Assembly (NCBI RefSeq): GCF_900129685.1
Contig: NZ_FQWM01000003.1
Location: 19,886-83,885, forward strand
DNA: 64,000 bases
Source of the DNA: Cognatishimia maritima
Lineage (GTDB): Bacteria > Pseudomonadota > Alphaproteobacteria > Rhodobacterales > Rhodobacteraceae
Direction of reading: 5' to 3'
Part shown: positions 43,819 through 52,656 of the stretch, in pieces
Numbering within the stretch: the first letter of the stretch is position 1
Layout: the number at the start of each line of letters is the position of its first letter
Position numbers and translations under genes: made by a program
The notes under the pieces: model-generated
Database searches by the model: none
What the model saw: the letters and a program-made list of their open reading frames with translations, nothing else
What the model was told of the DNA's origin: nothing

Positions 43819-44786
43819 TGGCCCGAAATATCTTCAATCAGCCTCCAAAGGACGAGAAGGAGAGCGCGGCCTCCTCCCCTACCCCGCCAAAAGCGGCAAA
43901 ACTGCCAGGATCTGTTGGCGGCTTGCGCGACTCTTTGCGCGAGATCACCGCGAATTCCATTCGGGACATCGAGCCCGATCAGATTGACATGGATGGTCTG
44001 CGCGATCGGTTGGTTCTGGAGGATTCCAGTATTGATGAGTTGGCCGAAAGCATTCGCAAGCATGGGCAACAAGTGCCGATTATGGTCCGACCATCAGCGC
44101 AACCGGACAGATACCGCATCATCTACGGACGACGCAGGCTTGCAGCGATCCGCATGGTCGGTGGAACGATCAAGGCGATCGTCCGAACCTTGGATGACGA
44201 CGCATCTCTGATCGCACAGGGCCAAGAGAACAATCTCCGACTAGACCCGTCTTTCATTGAGAAATCTCTTTTTATCAAAGAGATGCAGGAATCAGGTTAC
44301 AAGCCAAACGTCATCCAGGATGCTCTCGGCTTGACACGGCAGGGCGTGTCCAACCATCGCGTCGTCATAGAGCAACTGCCAGAAGGGCTTGTACAGCTGA
44401 TAGGACCGGCACATGGCATCGGACGACGGCAGTGGGGTGACCTGGCTGCTTTCTCGAAAAAGATAGATTTGGTGAGCACGGCCAAAGAGGTGATTGCCGC
44501 CCTGCCCGACGACACTCCAAGCGCGGAAAAGTTTCAGGCAGTCTACTCGGCTTGCTCGAACAAGGCGCGTAGCGACAAGAAACATGCCAACGGCAGCCTA
44601 ACGTCCGTCGTCAAAGATGCGGACGGTAGCTCTGTGGGAACGCTGACAGTCGATCAGAAAGCGATCGTCATCAAGATCGCCAAGAAGGACCACCCAGAAT
44701 TCGGCCAATGGATCGAAGAGCGCGCGGAGGCAACGCTTTTGCAGCTCTTCGAACAGTGGCGGAATGAGAGCGGCTCTGGGTCCTAA
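43818..44786 (+). CDS. repB: RepB, ParB-like centromere-binding protein of repABC
   Basis: 322 residues from MARNIFNQPP; the ATG at 43818 overlaps the repA stop. The ParB nuclease-like N domain has RYRIIYGRRRLAAIRMVG and AQGQENNLRLDPSFIEK, followed by the HTH NVIQDALGLTRQGVSNHRVVI, and a C-terminal dimerisation region. It should bind the parS palindromes at 46084 and 46217. Confidence 0.97.
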   Translation: MARNIFNQPPKDEKESAASSPTPPKAAKLPGSVGGLRDSLREITANSIRDIEPDQIDMDGLRDRLVLEDSSIDELAESIRKHGQQVPIMVRPSAQPDRYRIIYGRRRLAAIRMVGGTIKAIVRTLDDDASLIAQGQENNLRLDPSFIEKSLFIKEMQESGYKPNVIQDALGLTRQGVSNHRVVIEQLPEGLVQLIGPAHGIGRRQWGDLAAFSKKIDLVSTAKEVIAALPDDTPSAEKFQAVYSACSNKARSDKKHANGSLTSVVKDADGSSVGTLTVDQKAIVIKIAKKDHPEFGQWIEERAEATLLQLFEQWRNESGSGS

Positions 44787-44835
44787 GCCCCGAGCCACAC
44801 AGAGTAACGCGAGCAGAGGAGAAAAGCGAAGACCA

Positions 44836-44890
44836 GAAAGAAAAGAGCCCCCCAAAGTTTCCCCTGGAGAGCCCTCATCATTCGATTAGC
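44836..44890 (-). ncRNA. Inc antisense RNA (ctRNA) of repABC
   Basis: The repB-repC gap of repABC replicons encodes a small RNA on the opposite strand that represses RepC synthesis and sets copy number and incompatibility. Here the minus strand has a promoter at 44897-44925, then about 55 bases ending in a terminator. The stem pairs 44866-44876 with 44843-44853 over 11 positions including G-U pairs, with loop AGGGGAAACTTT, followed by TTCTTTCT. Size and place match known ctRNAs. Ends are estimates. Confidence 0.8.
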
Positions 44891-44896
44891 ACTCAT

Positions 44897-44925
44897 GATG
44901 TAGCAACCTCCAGCAAACCGGTCAA
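44897..44925 (-). promoter_or_regulatory. ctRNA promoter
   Basis: On the minus strand TTGACC (44920-44925) and TACATC (44897-44902) are separated by exactly 17 bases, a near-consensus sigma-70 type promoter directed at the ctRNA. Confidence 0.7.
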
Positions 44926-44936
44926 GAGTCACCGAT

Positions 44937-44951
44937 TCGGTGGACCGATTT
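44937..44951 (+). promoter_or_regulatory. repC leader hairpin
   Basis: CACCGA-T-TCGGTG (about 44930-44945) is a perfect short hairpin in the repC leader, followed by T-rich sequence. In repABC systems the leader folds alternatively when ctRNA binds, ending transcription or hiding the repC start. Position fits; function is inferred. Confidence 0.4.
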
Positions 44952-45026
44952 TTATCGCCTTTTTCTGAGCGAAATCTCGGGAAGAGACTGGGAAGTTGTG
45001 GGCCGAACGGTCGTCGTGAATAAACC

Positions 45027-46082
45027 ATGGCATTTACAAAACTATCGATCAGAACCGCTGGTGCTGATGCATCACGCGGCTCAATTTCTGCGGCTGAAAC
45101 CGACATCTGGACCATCTTCAGGGCACTGAGAGATGCACGTAGCGTATTCGGTCTGCGTCCTGGCCACATCCAAACACTTCAAGCCATGCTCAGTTTCTTG
45201 AAGCCCGGCCATGGTGAAACGGTTTTCGCGTCCAACGACTCGATTTGCCAGCGCGTCGGCGGAATCGACGAACGGACACTCCGCAGACACATCAACCGCT
45301 TCGTCGAACTCGGGTTCATCAAACGCAATGACAGTTCAAATCGAAAGCGCTACCGCGTTCGCTCGTCCAGCGGGGAATGCATCAGTTATGGACTGTCTCT
45401 AACTCCCCTCCTCCAACGTGCGAGCGAGCTTATCGCCATCGCACATGAGATGGAAAATAACCGGCGGGATCGGATATTTGTCCGCAAACAGATCCTTACA
45501 AAGCTCGCCCATTTGGAGGAGCACGATCCTAGCAACGCATTCATCAACCTCGCACGGAAAGCTCTACGCAGGAAGCTGAGCCTCCCCGAATACCACGCTC
45601 TGCTCGCCAATACAGATGCAGAATGCCAGAGTTTGTCTACCCCGAATGACCCGCCTGAAACTATGGAATTGCCCGCCAATGACGGACAAACTGTCCGGCA
45701 TCAATCTAAGTCTGAAGAAGAAAAAAAAGATTTAGATAGCAACATAGGCGATGAGGCCCTGAAAGCAGACTTGCTGACCTCAGTCTGCGATCAGGCGACA
45801 TCGTTCTCCACAGAGAGCCTTAGAAACTGGTTGGACATTGAAAACCATGCGCGAACACTTGCACCCATGATGGGCATTCACCCAGAAACTTTCGAGAAAG
45901 CCAAGAATGCTGTAGGAGCTCAGAAAGCGTCATGCGCGATCTTCATCATGCTACAACTTGGACAACGCATCAGGGACTTTGGAGCGTATTTTCACAGTAT
46001 CACCTTGGGCCAACGTCAAGACCAGTTTGATCCAGTGGCTTTGATCAAACGTCTGTCCAAAACTGCTTTGCAAACCGCCTAA
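45027..46082 (+). CDS. repC: RepC, replication initiator of repABC
   Basis: 351 residues starting MAFTKLSIRTAGADASRGSIS. The winged-helix N-domain has RPGHIQTLQAMLSFLKPG, VGGIDERTLRRHINRFVELGFIKR and a basic wing. A hydrophilic linker over an A-rich DNA stretch (about 45715-45735) follows, then the C-domain with FCA-type ARTLAPMMGIHPETFEKAKNAVG. RepC binds the origin, which in this family lies inside the repC coding sequence. It ends directly at a parS palindrome. Confidence 0.97.
   Translation: MAFTKLSIRTAGADASRGSISAAETDIWTIFRALRDARSVFGLRPGHIQTLQAMLSFLKPGHGETVFASNDSICQRVGGIDERTLRRHINRFVELGFIKRNDSSNRKRYRVRSSSGECISYGLSLTPLLQRASELIAIAHEMENNRRDRIFVRKQILTKLAHLEEHDPSNAFINLARKALRRKLSLPEYHALLANTDAECQSLSTPNDPPETMELPANDGQTVRHQSKSEEEKKDLDSNIGDEALKADLLTSVCDQATSFSTESLRNWLDIENHARTLAPMMGIHPETFEKAKNAVGAQKASCAIFIMLQLGQRIRDFGAYFHSITLGQRQDQFDPVALIKRLSKTALQTA
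45700..45750 (+). other. Putative replication origin (A+T-rich stretch in repC)
   Basis: Within repC a purine/A-rich run (AAGAAGAAAAAAAAGATTTAG-like, near 45712-45733) is the most A+T-rich piece of this GC-rich region. In studied repABC plasmids the origin lies in the central repC coding sequence, so this is the likely unwinding site. Confidence 0.45.
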
Positions 46083-46083
46083 T

Positions 46084-46099
46084 GTCCACCGCGGTGGAC
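46084..46099. promoter_or_regulatory. parS: parS partition site 1
   Basis: GTCCACCGCGGTGGAC, a perfect 16-bp palindrome, starts 2 bases after the repC stop. An identical copy lies at 46217. Perfect palindromes next to repABC are the RepB-binding centromere sites. Confidence 0.8.
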
Positions 46100-46216
46100 G
46101 TCTGGCCGGCAACCAGTCCAATGACGCGCGGTCTCTCCACATGCATCAACGCGACAGAGCCAAACTCCACTAGGGCGATACTACTCGATCAATCCGTGTT
46201 CCTCCGACCCGCCGAT

Positions 46217-46232
46217 GTCCACCGCGGTGGAC
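46217..46232. promoter_or_regulatory. parS: parS partition site 2
   Basis: Second identical 16-bp palindrome GTCCACCGCGGTGGAC, 133 bases from the first, just before the RES toxin gene's end. Two sites in this window would suffice for RepB nucleation. Confidence 0.8.
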
Positions 46233-46256
46233 AGATCCGGCACCAAGTCTCACAAC

Positions 46257-46769
46257 TCACATGCGCGACAGCCGCTCTTCATCATCCACCACTTCCAAAG
46301 AACCTTTATTGTCAGTCCAGGCCCACAGGACGATGTTGAAGTCCGACGACGACGCACCCTTCGCAAAACTCTTGATCAGAAGCCCCGCAAACTGATCTGC
46401 TATGAGGGCGCGTGCCAATTCCTGTGTCGGAACTGATTGGCCGCCGAGCATCTTCATGCGCCATGCAGGGTCGGCAAGCATCGCCTCTGTCGCGCCATAC
46501 CGGTCAAGTCCGTCCTGATTGCGGGTATCGAAAATAGGCCCAAGGTCGGCCTTGTAGGACACCAGGATCGTGGGTTGCAGGCTGCCGACTTGGTTGGCTT
46601 CTCTAAGAGCGGTCGCGGGATCCAGCGAGGTGTAGAGGGCAGCGGTGCCCTTGGCGTTAAAGCGCCCTCCATAGAGTTCGGCGCCTCGTCCGGACAGAGG
46701 TTCACGCGCATAGACCGGGTTCAGGGCGCGATAGAGTGGCCCTGTGTAGCGCCCATCTTTCAGCCGCAT
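46257..46769 (-). CDS. RES-domain toxin (RES/Xre toxin-antitoxin)
   Basis: 170 residues with the RES fold pattern: YRALNPVYAREPLSG (Arg), ELYGGRFNAKGTAALYTSLDPATALREAN (Glu) and DFNIVLWAW near the end. RES toxins degrade NAD+ by phosphorolysis or hydrolysis and stop growth. The start overlaps the antitoxin stop as TGATG. The pair lies next to parS and repC, a usual place for a plasmid-stabilisation module. Confidence 0.9.
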   Translation of the reverse strand: MRLKDGRYTGPLYRALNPVYAREPLSGRGAELYGGRFNAKGTAALYTSLDPATALREANQVGSLQPTILVSYKADLGPIFDTRNQDGLDRYGATEAMLADPAWRMKMLGGQSVPTQELARALIADQFAGLLIKSFAKGASSSDFNIVLWAWTDNKGSLEVVDDEERLSRM

Positions 46770-47119
46770 CAGGCAAAGACGCCCGCATCGACTGCATCGA
46801 TGTATTCCAGAACTTGCTGAGCTTTGCCTTCCTGAACCAGCTGCATGGCTGTCCGGCCATCAAAGCCGGGCAGGGGCTCTGACCGGTACCATGCATAGGC
46901 CATCAGTTCCGAGCCGAAGCGGGGCTCGACTTTGTTCAGCACCTCTACCAATTCGCGCAGGCGGCGCTGCGTCTTGTCCGAACCGATGCGGGTTCGCCTC
47001 TGCAACGCGTCTTTTCCCAAGCCGACGGTCAATGCGATCTCTTCTGCTGATGTGCGTAGCACCGCGGCGATCTTGCGCGGTTCGAATTGCCCAGCTTCAG
47101 CAAAGCTCGTGATGTGCAT
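46769..47119 (-). CDS. Xre/MbcA/ParS-family antitoxin (DUF2384)
   Basis: 116 residues. An N-terminal Xre-like HTH (EEIALTVGLGKDALQRRTRIGSDKTQRRL) is followed by the DUF2384 toxin-binding end WYRSEPLPGFDGRTAMQLVQEGKAQQVLEYID. It neutralises the RES protein encoded downstream and represses the operon, probably via the palindrome near 47158. Confidence 0.9.
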   Translation of the reverse strand: MHITSFAEAGQFEPRKIAAVLRTSAEEIALTVGLGKDALQRRTRIGSDKTQRRLRELVEVLNKVEPRFGSELMAYAWYRSEPLPGFDGRTAMQLVQEGKAQQVLEYIDAVDAGVFA

Positions 47120-47157
47120 GATCTATGCTCCTACAGTGATACTGACGGTATATAGCG

Positions 47158-47167
47158 GCAATATTGC
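47158..47167. promoter_or_regulatory. Candidate operator of the RES/Xre module
   Basis: GCAATATTGC, a perfect 10-bp palindrome about 40 bases before the antitoxin start and next to TATATA-like promoter sequence. Confidence 0.45.
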
Positions 47168-47579
47168 TGAAATTCAAGCTGTCAGGAGGTGCTGAGCCTT
47201 CGTTTCCCATGCTCTTCCGAAACGCTGCATTGCTCTGAACGCCGGAGCTTCTGCTCTTTGGGCCTAAGAAGTCGCCGTATGCGCGTTTTTTGCCGATCGA
47301 GAACATAAGATAAGTTATTGAAAATATGTCAAAGACTGCGGCAGTCGGACCGGGTTTGCCGATTTGGCTTGCCGATTTTGGACCGGAACCGGCACTTACT
47401 GCATGCAGCCACTGGGGTCCGCGGTGGTGTCGGACCATCGGCAGCTACCCCGGACCGTTTGGCTGGTGAAAAGTAAAAGTGTTCTTCGGGTTTTGTGACT
47501 GACGGATGAGGGCCTTTGGGGTCCCTCAGATGGGTCCGGGCCGGGTTCCGGTCTGCCGTTCTGGATGAAGGGCTTCCCC
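47168..47579. other. Intergenic region between antitoxin promoter and next gene
   Basis: About 410 bases; no supported gene. Minus-strand frames have no recognisable domain. The promoter for the plus-strand backbone genes is expected here. Confidence 0.4.
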
Positions 47580-48050
47580 ATGCAAACAATTGTCTTGCGC
47601 GTACTGCGCACAACTGCTGCCGCTTGGTGGCGGCATGGAGAGTTGCGCAGAACTGGCCAAACGGCGCTGGCGCGGCATCTCGAACGCGAGGTTGTCCTAC
47701 GTGATCTCGGCTATCTCAGGCTGGCGGGGACATTGCCGAATGCCCATGTGATCTGCGGAGACAGTGGGACATTCCTCCATCTCGGGTGGAGCACCGTCTC
47801 GAGTTTCGCGCCGATCGAGCGCTTTCCCTTGGCCACTCTTGCAGTCGCACGAGGGACACCCTTCATCGACATTCGACCCGTCACCGATGTCATTGCCTTC
47901 GCCAACCTGCCGCGGGTGATCCGCGACGGATCAGACGACACCGAACCCTGGCGCTCTTGCAGGTCCGTCTCTCTGACCACCTACATCGACATGGTCGTAA
48001 AGCTCGGTGCCAGCATCACCAACGATCCACGGCTCTGTCGGTTAACCTAG
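47580..48050 (+). CDS. Hypothetical protein (156 residues)
   Basis: An unrecognised protein starting MQTIVLRVLRTTAAAWWRHG, Arg/Leu-rich, no membrane segment or motif I know. A GAAGGG ribosome site precedes the ATG, and it stops 40 bases before ardC. Coding use matches the GC-rich backbone genes. Probably first gene of the ArdC block. Confidence 0.6.
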   Translation: MQTIVLRVLRTTAAAWWRHGELRRTGQTALARHLEREVVLRDLGYLRLAGTLPNAHVICGDSGTFLHLGWSTVSSFAPIERFPLATLAVARGTPFIDIRPVTDVIAFANLPRVIRDGSDDTEPWRSCRSVSLTTYIDMVVKLGASITNDPRLCRLT

Positions 48051-48090
48051 TCGTCACTCCCCCTCATCAACACTCGAAAGGAGGCCAGCC

Positions 48091-49029
48091 ATGGCCCGAT
48101 CCCGCACGCCCAAATTCGATGCCTCCGAGGTCATCACCAACGAAATCATCCGCATCATCGAGCGCGGCGACCTGCCGTGGCGCAAGCCCTGGACCGCAGG
48201 AGGCAGTTCTCGCCCCCTGCGCGTGGGCGGCGAACCCTATCAGGGCGTGAACAACTTCCTGCTGACCATGCGCACCGTGATGGCGGGCCACAGCTCGCCT
48301 TTTTGGATGACACTGCCGCAGGCCAATGCGTTGGATGCAAAGGTTCGCAAGGGCGAGAAGTCCTCTGTCGTTGTCTATTACGGCCAAAGCCGCAAAGACC
48401 CCGGCGGCGAGGATGATCAGGGGAAAAGTGATGATCAGTCCGAGGAGGCCCGCATCTTCCGCTTCCAGAAATCCTACCGCGTGTTCAATGCCTGCCAGAT
48501 CGAGGGTCTGCCCGACAGTTTCTACCCCGACCCGGAGCCAGTGCCTGAACATCCACCCTCCGAGCCCATCCCGCATATGCAGGTGTTTTTCGATGCCATC
48601 GACATCACAACCGTCTTCACGGGGACGGAGGCGTACTATTTGCCGCCCGTGGACAAGGTCTACATGCCATCTATCACGCGGTTCCAGGACCCGCGCAATT
48701 TCTACGGCGTCTGGGCGCATGAGTTGGCCCATGCCACCAAGGCGCGCCATCGGCTGAACCGCGACTACGGCCTCTCGCGCTTCGGCAACACGGCCTATGC
48801 CCGCGAAGAGATCGTCGCCGAACTGACCTCGGTGTTCCTTGGCCAGACGCTCGGCTTTACGGCCCATACGCTCGAGATGAACGCGGCGTATCTCCAAAAC
48901 TGGTTGCGCGTTCTTCGGTCGGACAAGGGTGCGATCTTCAAGCACGCCGCGGATGCGCAGCGCGCCTGCGACTATCTGATCGCGCTATCAGAGGCGGGTA
49001 GGGCAGGGCGCAGCGCCGAGGCCGCCTGA
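48091..49029 (+). CDS. ardC: ArdC-like antirestriction protein / zincin-like metallopeptidase
   Basis: 312 residues. The N-terminal ssDNA-binding (DUF1738) half has IERGDLPWRKPW, VNNFLL and WMTLPQANALDAKVRKGEKSSVVVYY. The C-terminal zinc-peptidase-like half contains GVWAHELAHATKARHRLNRD (HExxH-type, HELAH) and REEIVAELTSVFLGQTLG. ArdC proteins bind single-stranded DNA and protect incoming plasmid DNA from restriction. Strong ribosome site AAAGGAGG. It heads a chain of backbone genes read in one direction. Confidence 0.92.
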   Translation: MARSRTPKFDASEVITNEIIRIIERGDLPWRKPWTAGGSSRPLRVGGEPYQGVNNFLLTMRTVMAGHSSPFWMTLPQANALDAKVRKGEKSSVVVYYGQSRKDPGGEDDQGKSDDQSEEARIFRFQKSYRVFNACQIEGLPDSFYPDPEPVPEHPPSEPIPHMQVFFDAIDITTVFTGTEAYYLPPVDKVYMPSITRFQDPRNFYGVWAHELAHATKARHRLNRDYGLSRFGNTAYAREEIVAELTSVFLGQTLGFTAHTLEMNAAYLQNWLRVLRSDKGAIFKHAADAQRACDYLIALSEAGRAGRSAEAA

Positions 49030-49052
49030 CCACAGCGAGTACGGAGACGCCC

Positions 49053-49262
49053 ATGTCACGTAAGGAAACCAAAACGCTGCGGGTGGCCTGCTACAAGGAC
49101 GGCCGCCGCAAGATCATCACCTTCAAACGCGGCGCCTATTGGTGGAGCTCGTCCGAGGGCGCGTATCCGCTCTCGGCAGCGCTCGAAAGCATCAAGGAAC
49201 AGGGCGGCTGGATCGAAACCATCCCCAACCCGAATTACAGACCCAAGGGGCTGTTCGGGTAG
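49053..49262 (+). CDS. Small hypothetical protein (69 residues)
   Basis: Basic, compact protein: KTLRVACYKDGRRKIITFKRGAYWW and SALESIKEQGGWIETIPNPNYRPKGLFG. RBS ACGGAGA, 23 bases after ardC. No named family recognised; probably plasmid-specific. Confidence 0.65.
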   Translation: MSRKETKTLRVACYKDGRRKIITFKRGAYWWSSSEGAYPLSAALESIKEQGGWIETIPNPNYRPKGLFG

Positions 49263-49349
49263 GGCACCTTCTTCTTCGGTTCCTCCGCCCCGCGGAAAAG
49301 AAAAAGCGGGCTTTGAGATGGGTGTTTCAACTTCTCAAAGGAGAGCCCT

Positions 49350-49739
49350 ATGACCATCACTGCACAGCCCCAGACAGAATGCCCGGATCCGAGTGTGATC
49401 GCGGCGCAGAACGATGCATTTCGCAGGCTCGCATGCCTTGGAGTACCGCTCGCGCAGCCCATCCAGGGCCGCATGCATGTGACCCGTTCGCTTATGGAGG
49501 CCGGCGACGGCTTCATGGCCGAGGCGGTGAAGGCGACCGGGGAGTTCGAGACCTTCGAGCCCGAGAACGATCCCGAAGGATGGCATGATTTCGGAGCGGT
49601 CGAGATCCGGGGCGAAACGGTGTTCTGGAAACTGGATTTGTACGAAGCAGATTCCGACTTCCGCTACGGGGCTGAGACCCCGGACAATCCTGCCACCACC
49701 ATGCGCGTGCTGACCATCATGCTGGCGCGCGACTGGTAG
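49350..49739 (+). CDS. DUF3768 protein
   Basis: 129 residues with the DUF3768 pattern: IAAQNDAFRRLACLG, MHVTRSLMEAGDGFMAEAVKATGEFETFEPENDPEGWHDFG and FWKLDLYEADSDFRYGAETPDNP ahead of the C-terminal RVLTIMLARDW. Common next to ArdC and ParB-like genes on alphaproteobacterial plasmids; function unknown. RBS AAAGGAGAG. Confidence 0.82.
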   Translation: MTITAQPQTECPDPSVIAAQNDAFRRLACLGVPLAQPIQGRMHVTRSLMEAGDGFMAEAVKATGEFETFEPENDPEGWHDFGAVEIRGETVFWKLDLYEADSDFRYGAETPDNPATTMRVLTIMLARDW

Positions 49740-49779
49740 AAGGGCAGGGGACTCCTCCCCCCTGACATCTGAGACGATG

Positions 49780-49819
49780 AAGGCCCGCTGCCCCTCAATA
49801 GGGCAAAGCGGGCCTTTTG
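49780..49819 (+). terminator. Rho-independent terminator after DUF3768
   Basis: AAGGCCCGCT (49780-49789) pairs with AGCGGGCCTT (49807-49816); an inner GCCC/GGGC adds to the stem; TTTT follows. 41 bases past the stop codon. Confidence 0.85.
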
Positions 49820-49899
49820 TCGTGATGATCCCCGATTCCGGGGATTGGTTACGCGCGTGAACGCGCGGGCAACACCTCATCAACCGAAAAGGACATCCC

Positions 49900-51882
49900 A
49901 TGACTGCAAGCTTCAAACCCGTCTCCGTCGCCATCGGCGATCTGACAGCCCACCCTGCAAATGTGCGTAGTAACTCCCCGGAAACCTATGACCCCGAGAA
50001 CATCGCGCATCTGAAAGCCAGCATCGCGGTGCTGGGTCTCCTCCAGCCGCTCTTGGTCCAGAAACTCGACGGCAAATACGCCGTACTGGCGGGTGGTCGT
50101 CGTCACGCCGCGCTGAAGGAGCTGATCTCGGACATGTCCGCGAAGGGCTTTACCGCCAAGACCAAGATCGACTGCCGCATCGTGCCCGAGGATTGCGATG
50201 TGACCACAGCGCTGTCGCTCGCTGAGAACATCACGCAAACGCCGATGAACGCGATTGACGAGTTCGAGGCTTTCGCGCGGATGATGGAAGTCGACGGCCA
50301 GACGCCCGAGACCATCGCAAAGACCTTCGGCACGACGGTTGCCGCCGTCAAAGGCCGGTTGCGTTATGGCCTGATCCACCCCGACATCCGCGCCGCGGCC
50401 CGGGCCAAGACGATCACGCTCGACACGATGAAGGCCTTTGCCGAGCACCCGAGCCAGGAGGTGCAGAAGGAGGTCTACAAGGCGCTCACCAAGGAGGACA
50501 GCTACCTTCAGGCCTATACCGTGCGTCAAGCGCTCCAATCCCGCGGCGTGCAGGTCAGCGATGATATTGGGGCCTTTGTGCGCGCGGACTACGAGGCGCG
50601 GGGCGGTGCTGTCGCGGCTGACCTTCTGGAAGAGCATTCCGTGCTTGAGGATGCAGCACTGGTCGAGACCATCCTGCTCGAGAAGCTCGGTGCCGCCGCC
50701 GAAGAGGCCCGCGCAAAACTGGGCTTTGCCTGGGCCGATGCGGTGGTGCGCTATGATTACGCGACCATGGCGGACTATGGCCGCGTCTATCCCGGCCCGA
50801 TTGAGCCGGATGAAGCGGCCCAGAAGCGCGTCGATGAGATCACCGCAGAACTCGAGAAGCTGCAGCTCGAAATGGAGGATGAAGGGCTCGAAGACGATGC
50901 CTACAATGCGCTCTACGACCGCGTGGATGCCTTGGAAGAGGAAGCCCGCGACCTGCAGGAGGCCTACAGCTCCGAGGATCTGGCCCGTGCAGGCGTGGTC
51001 GCGTCCTGGTCGAACGGTCAGGTGACGCTCCATGTGGGCCTCGTGCGCCCTGAGGACACCGTCAAAGAGGAGGGCGCGCGTGGCTCTTCAAGCAACCCAA
51101 CGGGGGAGGAGGCCCCGGACGCCGGCGAAATCACCTATCCGGCCTCGCTGGCCGAAGACCTCAAGACCGAGCGGGCGATGGCCCTTGGCGCCGCAATGGC
51201 GCTGCATGCGGAAGCCACGCTCGATCTGACGCTCTTCAAGCTGGTCAGTGACGTTCTGGCCAGCGGCATGAGCGTCACGCAGGCCATCAAGGTCGAGGCC
51301 CGCAAGGAATACCGCAGCCATGCCAAGATGGACGAGATCGACGAGACCTCGCTCGAGCAAGTGGCGGCGGCGCATGCTGCGCTTGATCTGGCCTGGCTCG
51401 ATGACACGCGTTCGCCTGCCGATCAGTTTGCGGCGTTTCGCGCGCTCGATGCGGGTAAGAAGGCAAAGCTTTTGGCCTATGCCGCGGCCAGCACCACGCA
51501 GTCCTGTTTCGCGCGAGACCGCCAGCGCGACAGCCTTATGCATGACTTCGAGATCGAGATCATGCCTGACATCCGCGCCCATTGGACGCCGAACGCAGCG
51601 CTCTTCAACCGCTTCAAGAAGGCCTGGCTCCTGAAGATCCTCGGCGAGGATCTAGGCCTCGCCCAGGAGGCGGTGACGCTCGCCTCGTCGAGCAAGAAGG
51701 AGATCGTCGCCTTCTGCGACAAGCTCTTCGCCGAGCCTTTCGCCACGCTCACGGACGCGCAGCGCGCTGCCGTGGCCGCCTGGTGTCCGCCCATGATGCA
51801 GACGGCCGGTGTCGCTTCTGATGAAACGGCGCCGATCGTGGAAACCCCGGAGCCTGGCAGCGAGGTCGCCCAAGCGGCCTGA
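49900..51882 (+). CDS. Large ParB/Spo0J-like plasmid protein
   Basis: 660 residues. The N-terminal ParB-type domain (about 1-110) has GDLTAHPANVRSNSPETYD, KYAVLAGGRRHAALKEL and SLAENITQTPMNAIDEFEAF. An HTH (GQTPETIAKTFGTTVAAVKGRL) and a long helical C-terminal half with an acidic coiled coil (about 305-360) follow. RepB at 43818 is the partition ParB, so this larger relative likely has another role, for example in DNA processing, regulation or establishment. It is typically found with ArdC, DUF3768 and the SNO-type helicase. Confidence 0.88.
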   Translation: MTASFKPVSVAIGDLTAHPANVRSNSPETYDPENIAHLKASIAVLGLLQPLLVQKLDGKYAVLAGGRRHAALKELISDMSAKGFTAKTKIDCRIVPEDCDVTTALSLAENITQTPMNAIDEFEAFARMMEVDGQTPETIAKTFGTTVAAVKGRLRYGLIHPDIRAAARAKTITLDTMKAFAEHPSQEVQKEVYKALTKEDSYLQAYTVRQALQSRGVQVSDDIGAFVRADYEARGGAVAADLLEEHSVLEDAALVETILLEKLGAAAEEARAKLGFAWADAVVRYDYATMADYGRVYPGPIEPDEAAQKRVDEITAELEKLQLEMEDEGLEDDAYNALYDRVDALEEEARDLQEAYSSEDLARAGVVASWSNGQVTLHVGLVRPEDTVKEEGARGSSSNPTGEEAPDAGEITYPASLAEDLKTERAMALGAAMALHAEATLDLTLFKLVSDVLASGMSVTQAIKVEARKEYRSHAKMDEIDETSLEQVAAAHAALDLAWLDDTRSPADQFAAFRALDAGKKAKLLAYAAASTTQSCFARDRQRDSLMHDFEIEIMPDIRAHWTPNAALFNRFKKAWLLKILGEDLGLAQEAVTLASSSKKEIVAFCDKLFAEPFATLTDAQRAAVAAWCPPMMQTAGVASDETAPIVETPEPGSEVAQAA

Positions 51883-51960
51883 GCCCTCACGCGACCTGCG
51901 CATGGGCCATGCCACCCGCGCGGGTCGACCCTTTCCCACACCGAACAGAGAGACATCCCC

Positions 51961-52554
51961 ATGGCTATTCTCAAGTTCTCTGCCTCAGCCGTTGCGGCGC
52001 AAATCGCACATGCGCGCGCCTGCAAAACTTTCCTGTCCAACTGGAACGGGCCCGTGGACAGGCCGGCCCTGATCCTCATCGTCGGCAATGGCGTGCATTT
52101 GCGCTCGAACGGCATCGACGGCACGACCACCCGCATCGTCACCACCGAGCAAGCCAATCCCTCCTTTGCGTTTGCCGATGGCATGAACCCGTTTCGGGAT
52201 ACCGACTGGATGGCGCAGCGCCGCATGGCGTTTCGCGATCTGACCGGCCAGTTCTACACCGACATCCTGGATGACGTGCAGGTGCTCATCGACCGGGGGC
52301 GAGGGGCCATCCGGCTCGCCACCGATGGCCACAGCATCCGCGTCTTCGTGCGCCGGGCCTCGGATTATCTCATCGGCGGGACCTACGAAGTACCCTCGGG
52401 CCTCGGCGGCACCTTTCGGGTCATCCTCAAGGATGCCTGCGACACCTTCGCGATCGTTCAGAACGCTGGAAACTGCGAGGATTTTGACGCGATGCAGCCC
52501 TACCGCGTGCCGCTCGATGCGCTGATGGAAATCGATGACCGGAGGGCGGCGTAA
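51961..52554 (+). CDS. DUF3085-like hypothetical protein
   Basis: 197 residues: FSASAVAAQIAHARACKTFL, RPALILIVGNGVHLRSNGID and a C-terminal YRVPLDALMEIDD. The N-terminal half resembles DUF3085; the assignment is tentative. RBS GAGAGACATCCCC. Function unknown. Confidence 0.7.
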   Translation: MAILKFSASAVAAQIAHARACKTFLSNWNGPVDRPALILIVGNGVHLRSNGIDGTTTRIVTTEQANPSFAFADGMNPFRDTDWMAQRRMAFRDLTGQFYTDILDDVQVLIDRGRGAIRLATDGHSIRVFVRRASDYLIGGTYEVPSGLGGTFRVILKDACDTFAIVQNAGNCEDFDAMQPYRVPLDALMEIDDRRAA

Positions 52555-52656
52555 CGCGCCCTTTCTCAAACACGCATCGCCAATACCCTGCTGGGCCTGG
52601 GGCCCTCTCGGGACATTGGCGACAACAATTTCCCCAATGAGAGAAAGGACTCTGAG

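Noticed and set aside
49849..51033. Minus-strand open frame of 394 codons opposite the ParB-like gene
   Set aside because: Composition looks like a codon-shadow; the plus strand carries clear ParB motifs.
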